A stretch of 12,513 nt of DNA from the NCBI GenBank assembly GCA_016787375.1, contig JAEUUM010000387.1:1-12513 (forward strand), read 5' to 3'. The translations under genes and the position numbers were made by a program. How positions within the stretch are numbered: the stretch's first letter is position 1; each line of letters begins with the position of its first letter. Below are positions 1-5,388 of the stretch, piece after piece. This stretch comes from Saprospiraceae bacterium. GTDB taxonomy: Bacteria > Bacteroidota > Bacteroidia > Chitinophagales > Saprospiraceae. The notes below the pieces were generated by a model that did not search any database, was not told the origin of the DNA, and saw nothing but the letters and a program-made list of their open reading frames with translations.

Positions 1-143
1 ATTTCCTGCTTCAGGGTCGACATCTGTGTTTCCTTTTCTGCAAGTGCTTTTCTAAGCGCGTCCAGGTTATTCAGATTTTTATTTTTTGTGGCTCCACCGC
101 AAGATGCTAGGATTATCGCCAAAACATAAATGAAGTATTTCAT
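1..143 (-). CDS. Periplasmic adaptor (MFP) lipoprotein of RND efflux pump, partial
   Basis: This is the N-terminal 47 codons of a gene that runs off the left edge; the ATG is at 143-141. The translation starts MKYFIYVLAIILASCGGA, a signal peptide with a lipobox (LASC, lipidated Cys15), so the product should be anchored in a membrane facing the periplasm. After the Cys there is a short polar stretch and then a heptad-like helical segment (NLDALRKALAEKETQM). Bacteroidota efflux adaptors commonly have this lipoprotein-plus-coiled-coil start. The start lies 18 nt after the TolC-like gene's stop on the same strand, behind a TetR gene, which matches the usual TetR-TolC-adaptor-RND order. An adaptor would bridge the inner membrane pump and the outer membrane channel. 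The barrel and lipoyl domains are outside the window, so the assignment rests on context and the N-terminus only. Confidence 0.7.
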   Translation of the reverse strand, partial: MKYFIYVLAIILASCGGATKNKNLNNLDALRKALAEKETQMSTLKQE

Positions 144-161
144 AAGTTAATTTTATTTATA

Positions 162-1502
162 TTATTTACCGAATGCTTTATTGAGGTTAATTCTTGCTAC
201 AATTACTTCGTATAATGCTTGATTGTAGTTTTGCTGACTTGAATAAAGGCTCTGTTCAGCCTGAGTTAGTTCAAGGCTAGAACCCAATCCATTCTGATAT
301 TTGGTCTTTGTTGTTTCATAAATTCTCTCAGCGAGACCTATATTTTTTTTCTGTATTGAAAGTCGTTCACTTGCTGTTTGGTATGATTTTCTGGCATTTG
401 ATACCTCCATATCCACACTTCTTTCGAACATATCCTTCTGCTCAAGCACATTCATCATTTGGATTTTGGCACGATCTATTTTAGCTTTTTTTTCAAACCC
501 ATCGAAAATAGGAATATTTAGTTGTCCGCCGACAATAGCAGTGGGAGCACCTATTGCTCCATTTGTAAATAACCTGTCACCTTGATATACATATTGATAG
601 TTGGCAAACGCTGCAAGGGAGGGAAGGTAGCCTGCTTTGTTCACTTTTACATTGAGCTCGTTTAACTCAAGTCCCTTTTTAATTACTTTGTACTCAGGTC
701 TTGAATCATAATTCACCTTGCCATTGAGCATATCATCTGAAGGTAAACCATCAAGTGAACTCAAGTTATCTGTAATATCAAGTGGTTTTTCAACCGGATA
801 ATGCATTACAAATTTTAGATAATTAGTGGCAATTTCCTTTTGCCTGAGCAAATTATCTTTCTCCGCGATTAGGTTAGAAAGTGATAAATCAACCCTGTCA
901 ACATCAAGTTGTTCGGCAAGACCTTGCTTAAAAACAGCTTTAATTTCATTGGATAATTTTTGAAGGTTGGAAATATTTTTTTCCAAGGTTTCTAAACCAA
1001 GATTAATAAGTAATACAGGTAAATAAGCCATAGTAACCTGGTTTTTTACCATGTATTGTTTTGAGGCAAATTCGTCATTGACATAAGTTCGATAATATTT
1101 TGCTGCCTGCAAAGCCACCAGGTAACTTCCATCAAATACCAGTGATGACAGCGACAAGGTTCCGGTTAAATTATTCTTTACACCAAATTTTACTGCTCGG
1201 TCAAAATCCGGATTTGGCTTACCGGTTGCAGGATCGATGGCAAAAGACTCCGGAAGAATGGTAGTTGGAATAACCGCAAAATGATTGTAAGCAATACTTC
1301 CGGACAATCTTGGCAATCCAATTGATTTTCGCTCAATGATTTGTTTGTCCGCATCCTTAATGTTGTTTTGACTGATCTTGATTTCATTGTTGTTGGCAAG
1401 TGCGTAATTAATTGCCTGCTCCAATGAAAATTGCTCACCTTGCTGACCAAAAATGGAAACAGTTGAGACAATCAAGCTTAAAATAGTTAAATAATGTTTC
1501 AT
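162..1502 (-). CDS. TolC-family outer membrane efflux protein
   Basis: The product is a 446-residue outer membrane channel component of a tripartite efflux pump. It begins with a signal peptide (about residues 1-19) and then the FSLEQAINYALANN start typical of the OEP/TolC family. The family's two tandem repeats are visible: the first has KQGLAEQLDVDRVDL at about 192-206, the second has KYQNGLGSSLELTQAEQSLY at 401-420. PIFDG at 331-335 is the strand-turn region of the second half. The length is normal for the family. Its ATG overlaps the TGA of the upstream TetR gene by 4 nt (ATGA), implying translational coupling, and an adaptor gene follows after 18 nt. The pump substrate cannot be read from this sequence. 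The start is well supported by the signal peptide and the overlap. Confidence 0.95.
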   Translation of the reverse strand: MKHYLTILSLIVSTVSIFGQQGEQFSLEQAINYALANNNEIKISQNNIKDADKQIIERKSIGLPRLSGSIAYNHFAVIPTTILPESFAIDPATGKPNPDFDRAVKFGVKNNLTGTLSLSSLVFDGSYLVALQAAKYYRTYVNDEFASKQYMVKNQVTMAYLPVLLINLGLETLEKNISNLQKLSNEIKAVFKQGLAEQLDVDRVDLSLSNLIAEKDNLLRQKEIATNYLKFVMHYPVEKPLDITDNLSSLDGLPSDDMLNGKVNYDSRPEYKVIKKGLELNELNVKVNKAGYLPSLAAFANYQYVYQGDRLFTNGAIGAPTAIVGGQLNIPIFDGFEKKAKIDRAKIQMMNVLEQKDMFERSVDMEVSNARKSYQTASERLSIQKKNIGLAERIYETTKTKYQNGLGSSLELTQAEQSLYSSQQNYNQALYEVIVARINLNKAFGK

Positions 1503-2107
1503 TGTATCGTTTGTATATACTTATTAAAAAATTCATTTCCTTTCTCTGAGATAATTCCACGCAAATGGTAAATCATGTGTTCAACAAAAACAGTTGTTTT
1601 GTCATATTGGTCATCCGGAAACAACTCTTCGTTTATCATACTCATTGCTTTGGTCATGTACAGTTTCGCAATGATATCTGTATTTAGGTCATCCCGATAG
1701 ATTCCATCTTTGATTCCCTTTTCCAGATTTTTTTTCATTGTATTGTATATGAAGTCAAACTGCGCAGCTTTCATATTTATAAATAGTTCTCTGTAGTGTT
1801 TCTCCAAATCCAATGAAGTTGCAGGATTCATTCTTTTAAGAAGAGCGAGAACGTGCTGCGTTATTTTTAGCATCTCATCAATAGCGTTTTCAGAATCATG
1901 TGTAATGCTGTTGAACACTGATTTTTCTTCTTCTAAATGATGAACCATAACTTCCCTTACGAGTTCTTCCTTATCAGAAACAACTTGGTAGAGGGTCTTT
2001 TTTGAAATCCCAATCTTTTGACAGATGTCATCCATTGAGATACACTTTATACCAAATTTAATGAATAAATTTTCAGATTCTTTAATAATTCGTTTCCTAA
2101 TATCCAT
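1499..2107 (-). CDS. TetR/AcrR-family transcriptional regulator
   Basis: The product is a 202-residue cytoplasmic DNA-binding repressor candidate. The N-terminal TetR helix-turn-helix is clear: residues 1-20 form the first helix, and ISMDDICQKIGISKKTLY (23-40) is the HTH, followed by DKEELV at 45-50. The usual LYYHF after the HTH is LYQVV here. The rest (about 60-200) is helical and divergent, as expected of the ligand-binding and dimerisation domain. It is the first gene of an operon with TolC-like and adaptor genes, so it most likely controls the efflux pump and its own synthesis. A -7-like element (TAAATTTG, minus strand, 2135-2128) and an inverted repeat at 2152-2175 lie upstream. The inducing ligand is unknown. 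Confidence 0.93.
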   Translation of the reverse strand: MDIRKRIIKESENLFIKFGIKCISMDDICQKIGISKKTLYQVVSDKEELVREVMVHHLEEEKSVFNSITHDSENAIDEMLKITQHVLALLKRMNPATSLDLEKHYRELFINMKAAQFDFIYNTMKKNLEKGIKDGIYRDDLNTDIIAKLYMTKAMSMINEELFPDDQYDKTTVFVEHMIYHLRGIISEKGNEFFNKYIQTIQ

Positions 2108-2127
2108 TAATTATACTAAATATTTTG

Positions 2128-2135
2128 CAAATTTA
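2128..2135 (-). promoter_or_regulatory. Probable -7 element for the efflux operon
   Basis: On the minus strand this reads TAAATTTG, an exact match to the Bacteroidota -7 consensus TAnnTTTG. It lies 20 nt upstream of the TetR start codon, leaving a leader of roughly 15 nt. I found no clear TTG element at the expected distance upstream, so the promoter may be weak or activator-dependent, or the match may be chance in AT-rich DNA. Confidence 0.4.
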
Positions 2136-2151
2136 AGATAAAAAACGTTGG

Positions 2152-2175
2152 AAACTTTAAATGGTTCAAAAGTTT
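2152..2175. promoter_or_regulatory. Inverted repeat, possible TetR operator
   Basis: AAACTTT (2152-2158) and AAAGTTT (2169-2175) are perfect inverted 7-mers separated by 10 nt, just upstream of the -7-like element of the efflux operon. TetR-family regulators usually bind such dyads near their own promoter. The arms are AT-rich and short, so chance occurrence is quite possible. Confidence 0.22.
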
Positions 2176-2189
2176 TTATAAAAAAATAA

Positions 2190-2220
2190 AAAGGCTGTCA
2201 CTATAAATGAGACAGCCTTT
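2190..2220 (-). terminator. Rho-independent terminator of the small secreted-protein gene
   Basis: AAAGGCTGTC (2190-2199) and GACAGCCTTT (2211-2220) form a perfect 10-bp stem with an 11-nt loop. Read on the minus strand, the hairpin is followed by a T-rich tract (complement of the A-run at 2181-2190). It begins 20 nt after the stop codon of the minus-strand gene that ends at 2241 and separates that gene from the efflux operon. Confidence 0.85.
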
Positions 2221-2240
2221 AAAATTTACAATATCTTGTA

Positions 2241-2612
2241 TTATTTCCTTTCTTCTACGCCTATCCAAAAAGGTGCCGGCATAACATCACTATAATGTCT
2301 GTAAAAGCCTATTGATTTTTTGTCATTAAAATCATCAACGCTTGCTGTTGACCTAAATCTGCCATCGTTACAATCTACACTGATTGTCATTGACTTTACT
2401 TTTCCGTTTTCGCGAATAATGTTTGACCAGTTTAAAACAAAACCTCTTTTATCATACAGCAAAGCCCTCAGTTCTTTCAATTCTGCGTCAGTAACATTAT
2501 TGGTAAGCATAACTTTAATAGTAACATCGTCATCTATAATAAATCGATTTTGAGATTGTGCATTTAAGGTTAATCCTGTAAGCGCAAAAATCAATACAAA
2601 TAAATATTTCAT
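2241..2612 (-). CDS. Small secreted protein resembling a BlaR1/M56 C-terminal domain
   Basis: The product is a 123-residue exported protein. A signal peptide covers about residues 1-18 (MKYLFVLIFALTGLTLNA, then QSQ). The mature part has the pattern VTIKVMLTNNVTDAELKELR, then a hydrophobic strand (FVLNWSNI), then GKVKSMTISVDC. This resembles the small alpha/beta repeat found at the C-terminus of Bacteroidota M56/BlaR1-like peptidases and related secreted proteins (I.V..N.TD.EL..L...L, with a strand after a G-K turn). No protease, metal-binding or membrane-anchor motif is present. It has its own promoter match and terminator and so appears monocistronic. I recognise the fold type only tentatively and do not assign a function. 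Confidence 0.8.
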   Translation of the reverse strand: MKYLFVLIFALTGLTLNAQSQNRFIIDDDVTIKVMLTNNVTDAELKELRALLYDKRGFVLNWSNIIRENGKVKSMTISVDCNDGRFRSTASVDDFNDKKSIGFYRHYSDVMPAPFWIGVEERK

Positions 2613-2635
2613 CTTTTAAATTTTAGTTTCAAGTC

Positions 2636-2667
2636 TAAAGGTAAATCAAACGATTTTAATAAACAAA
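2636..2667 (-). promoter_or_regulatory. Bacteroidota-type promoter for the small secreted-protein gene
   Basis: On the minus strand, TTTG (2667-2664) is followed after 20 nt by TACCTTTA (2643-2636), which matches the -33/-7 consensus TTG-N20-TAnnTTTG except for the last base. Transcription would start near 2629, giving a leader of about 17 nt before the ATG at 2612. Confidence 0.5.
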
Positions 2668-2754
2668 TAATTATTCTACAGATACATTGCCCAGTAGTTT
2701 TGTTGCTTTGTGCAACCAGAATTTTTTATCTGTCAAATTAAACAAAGAGTCTTG

Positions 2755-2762
2755 TAACTTTG
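2755..2762 (+). promoter_or_regulatory. -7 element of the cytochrome-anmK-SDR operon
   Basis: TAACTTTG matches TAnnTTTG exactly and lies 25 nt upstream of the ATG at 2788. Transcription should start near 2769. This argues against the in-frame TTG at 2767 as the start codon, since it would sit at or before the 5' end of the mRNA. A TTG element at the ideal distance is not evident. Confidence 0.55.
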
Positions 2763-2787
2763 TCTTTTGATAAAATTCTTTATTCTG

Positions 2788-3099
2788 ATGAAATATTTTA
2801 CATCTCTCCTTTGCATTTTGATTTTGTCTGCATGCTCTTCTGAAACAGCGGTAGATAAGCATAAAGAAAAGACAGGTAAAGAACTTTTTCAAAAAAATTG
2901 TGTGATATGTCACGGTTCAGATGGAAAATTAGGTTTTAATGGTGCAAAAGACCTTAGTAAGTCAGTTCTTACACAAGAAGAACGAATCATTCAGATTACA
3001 AATGGCAAAAACCTCATGAGCCCATTTAAAGGAATTCTCACCGAAAAAGAAATCAGAGCTGTTGCTAAATTTACTGAAAGTCTAAAAACTTCCAATTGA
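2788..3099 (+). CDS. Monoheme c-type cytochrome lipoprotein
   Basis: The product is a 103-residue exported lipoprotein that should carry one covalent heme c and shuttle electrons at the periplasmic or outer-membrane face. The start MKYFTSLLCILILSACSS is a signal peptide with a lipobox (LSAC, lipidated Cys16). The heme motif CVICH is at 38-42, and Met77 in NLMSPF is the likely distal axial ligand, as in class I cytochromes c. The C-terminal helix (LTEKEIRAVAKFTESL) is also typical. I chose the ATG at 2788 rather than the in-frame TTG at 2767 because of the upstream -7 element and because the lipoprotein signal begins there. The stop overlaps the start of anmK. The redox partner is unknown. Confidence 0.92.
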   Translation: MKYFTSLLCILILSACSSETAVDKHKEKTGKELFQKNCVICHGSDGKLGFNGAKDLSKSVLTQEERIIQITNGKNLMSPFKGILTEKEIRAVAKFTESLKTSN

Positions 3100-4226
3100 A
3101 CAACACCAAACCAAAACAATATAATATCATAGGTCTAATGTCTGGAAGTTCATTGGATGGGCTTGACATTGTTCATTGCTTTTTTGAAATTACTTCTGAG
3201 CCTAGCTTTCAAATAAACTCCTGGCAAATAACCTGCGCAGAGACTATTGGTTTTGATAATGAATTAATAAAACATTTAAAGACAGCCACTAATCTAACTG
3301 CAAAATCTTTGATAAAACTTGATCATGATTTTGGGAGAATTTTAGGAGAACTTACCCAAAATTTTATTGACAAAAATGAACTCGATCCAGATTTTATTAG
3401 TTCCCATGGCCATACTGTATTTCATAATCCGAAAGAAGGTTTTTCGCTCCAAATAGGTCACCCGGTTGAAATAGTAGCAAAAACCGGATTACCCGTTATT
3501 GGTGATTTCCGCTCGACTGACATTGCTCTTGGAGGACAAGGTGCTCCATTCGCTCCAATAGTTGATCTTTTGTTATTTCCAGAATTTGACGTTATGGTTA
3601 ATCTGGGTGGCATTATGAATGCAAGTTTTTTAAAATCTGATGGTCAGATCATCGCCTATGATTTAGCCCCTTGTAATCAAACACTTAACCATCTTGCCCA
3701 ATTGGAAGGCAAGCTTTTTGATGATCAAGGTCAGATTGCATCAAATGGAAAAACAAATGACGACTTAATGTTAAAACTTCAAAATTGGGAGTTCTTCAAA
3801 AAAAATGGTCCAAAATCACTTGATAACAGTGAAATTAAAAAGGACTTCCACACTATCTTAAATGAATTTGTTATTCCGACTGCAGATAAAATGCATACTA
3901 CTGTTGAACTTATTGCTGTTAAACTTAAAGAATCAATTGAAGCACAAAACTACATAAACCATCCAAAAATTCTACTCACAGGTGGTGGTGCTTTCAATAA
4001 ATATTTGGTTGAAAGATTCAGAATGCACTTGCCAGATGCAGAATTTATAGTTCCCTCAGAAACCATCATTTCATTCAAAGAAGGGTTGTTGATGGCTTTG
4101 ATGGGACTTTTGCGCATAAATAATCAACCAAATGTTTTAAAAAGTGTAACGGGTTGTAATAAAGATCACATTGCAGGAGCGGTTTATCAGGGAACCAAAA
4201 AATACATAAATGAATACCATCGATAA
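3096..4226 (+). CDS. anmK: Anhydro-N-acetylmuramic acid kinase
   Basis: AnmK phosphorylates and hydrolyses 1,6-anhydro-N-acetylmuramic acid to MurNAc-6-phosphate using ATP, a cytoplasmic step of peptidoglycan recycling. The 376-residue product has the family landmarks: GLMSGSSLDG (13-22, phosphate-binding loop of the sugar-kinase/actin fold), SSHGHTVFHNP, the IGDFRSTDIALGGQGAP segment, NLGGIMN, YDLAPCN around Asp189 and GGGAFN (296-301). The usual D-x-G-P-x-N is D-L-A-P-C-N here. The best start is TTG at 3096, overlapping the cytochrome stop (TTGA). The next in-frame ATG (codon 15) would delete the first strand and cut into the nucleotide loop, and no other canonical start lies between. The end overlaps the SDR gene by 17 nt, so the three genes are probably co-transcribed and translationally coupled. 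Confidence 0.95.
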   Translation: MNNTKPKQYNIIGLMSGSSLDGLDIVHCFFEITSEPSFQINSWQITCAETIGFDNELIKHLKTATNLTAKSLIKLDHDFGRILGELTQNFIDKNELDPDFISSHGHTVFHNPKEGFSLQIGHPVEIVAKTGLPVIGDFRSTDIALGGQGAPFAPIVDLLLFPEFDVMVNLGGIMNASFLKSDGQIIAYDLAPCNQTLNHLAQLEGKLFDDQGQIASNGKTNDDLMLKLQNWEFFKKNGPKSLDNSEIKKDFHTILNEFVIPTADKMHTTVELIAVKLKESIEAQNYINHPKILLTGGGAFNKYLVERFRMHLPDAEFIVPSETIISFKEGLLMALMGLLRINNQPNVLKSVTGCNKDHIAGAVYQGTKKYINEYHR

Positions 4227-5178
4227 AAATAGCAGGATACTGGTCACAGGTGCTTCAGGTTTTTTGGGAAACCAAATACTGCTTCATCTTAAATCTGAAG
4301 GTTATTCAAACCTCACCGGAATATCGCGATCAAAAGTCCAAAATCCCATCGTTTCTGTAAAATACCTCCAATTGGATATTCTTGATGTATTGGGTCTTGA
4401 AGACGAATTTGCCAACCAAGATGTTATTGTCCACACAGCCGGAAAAGTCTCGTACCAACCATCTGAAAAAGCAGAAATATTCAAGATCAACGTTGAAGGT
4501 ACTGCAAACATCGTCAACTGCGCATTGGCAACCGGTATCAAGCAACTTGTTCACATTTCTTCAACTTCCGCATTTGGTGTCCCAACCCAGGTACAGGTCA
4601 TTGATGAAAAATTCTTGCCTGAACCAAGCCAATTCTTCACCGATTATGCTTTATCAAAATGGTATGGCGAACTCGAAGTTTGGCGTGGAGTTAAAGAGGG
4701 TCTAAATGCAGCTATATTATGTCCTTCTATCATCCTCGGCCACACAATTGAACCAAAAAATACGGATATATTTATTGAAAAAGTCAAGGAAGGAATTTCA
4801 TCGGCACCCACCGGCAGCAGTGGATTCGTGCATTACAAAGACATCTGCAAAGCGGTAGAACTCTTGATAAGGGAATCAATATATGAGCAGAAATTTATAC
4901 TTTCTACCGGTAATTTGACATGGATTCATTTTTTCTCACAAATTGCTTCACTTCTCAACATTTCGGTAAAGCTAAATCCAATCAGCAATACTAAAGTAAA
5001 ATTATTGTCTGTGACAAATAGTTTAAAAAGAATTTTCGGTTTGAAAATATCCATTCCAACTGATATGGCCCATCACATGATGCAAAACTTGCAGTACGAC
5101 GGCACCCTAATTACCAAAACATTGGGTCTTAAATATACCGATATGACCCAAACCTTGAATGATTATTGTAAACATTAG
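4210..5178 (+). CDS. Extended SDR, NAD(P)-dependent epimerase/reductase
   Basis: The product is a 322-residue cytoplasmic oxidoreductase of the extended short-chain dehydrogenase family. The Rossmann start RILVTGASGFLG contains the TGxxGxxG nucleotide loop at 13-20. HISSTSAFG (115-123) supplies the catalytic Ser/Thr, and YALSK (146-150) is the catalytic YxxxK. HTAGKVSY after the fourth strand is typical of dihydroflavonol-4-reductase-like and sugar-nucleotide epimerase-like members. The length is normal. Its ATG lies 17 nt inside the end of anmK, so it is the last gene of the operon. The substrate cannot be assigned; the C-terminal half is divergent, and the anmK linkage does not by itself prove a cell-wall role. 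Confidence 0.92.
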   Translation: MNTIDKNSRILVTGASGFLGNQILLHLKSEGYSNLTGISRSKVQNPIVSVKYLQLDILDVLGLEDEFANQDVIVHTAGKVSYQPSEKAEIFKINVEGTANIVNCALATGIKQLVHISSTSAFGVPTQVQVIDEKFLPEPSQFFTDYALSKWYGELEVWRGVKEGLNAAILCPSIILGHTIEPKNTDIFIEKVKEGISSAPTGSSGFVHYKDICKAVELLIRESIYEQKFILSTGNLTWIHFFSQIASLLNISVKLNPISNTKVKLLSVTNSLKRIFGLKISIPTDMAHHMMQNLQYDGTLITKTLGLKYTDMTQTLNDYCKH

Positions 5179-5240
5179 TTTTGTCGTCAGTAATCAAAAT
5201 TAAAACGAGTCAATTCTTACAATTATCATTTTCACTCGGC

Positions 5241-5281
5241 AAATAATAATCTAAATTTTAAAAGTTTTCAGATTATTATTT
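5241..5281 (+). terminator. AT-rich hairpin, probable terminator of the anmK operon
   Basis: AAATAATAATCT (5241-5252) and AGATTATTATTT (5270-5281) are a perfect 12-bp inverted repeat with a 17-nt loop, ending in a short T-run. It lies 62 nt after the SDR stop codon. The stem is almost pure A/T, so it would be a weaker terminator than the GC-containing ones elsewhere in this window. It could also be a leader element of the downstream gene. Confidence 0.5.
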
Positions 5282-5388
5282 TCCCAGATTTAGAAGTCAA
5301 AAAAAAATAGTTCATTCCCCTTTTTTTTAAATTAAATAACCACTACATTCAAGAGTGATTTTTATTCATTCATATAAAACTCAAGGTT

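Noticed and set aside
2767..2790. Longer form of the cytochrome starting at TTG 2767 (seven extra residues)
   Set aside because: A -7 promoter element ends at 2762, so this codon would be at or before the transcript start, and the lipoprotein signal begins naturally at ATG 2788.
2671..2913. 80-codon minus-strand open frame across the cytochrome promoter
   Set aside because: It overlaps the promoter and signal peptide of the real gene and shows no domain, signal peptide or promoter of its own.
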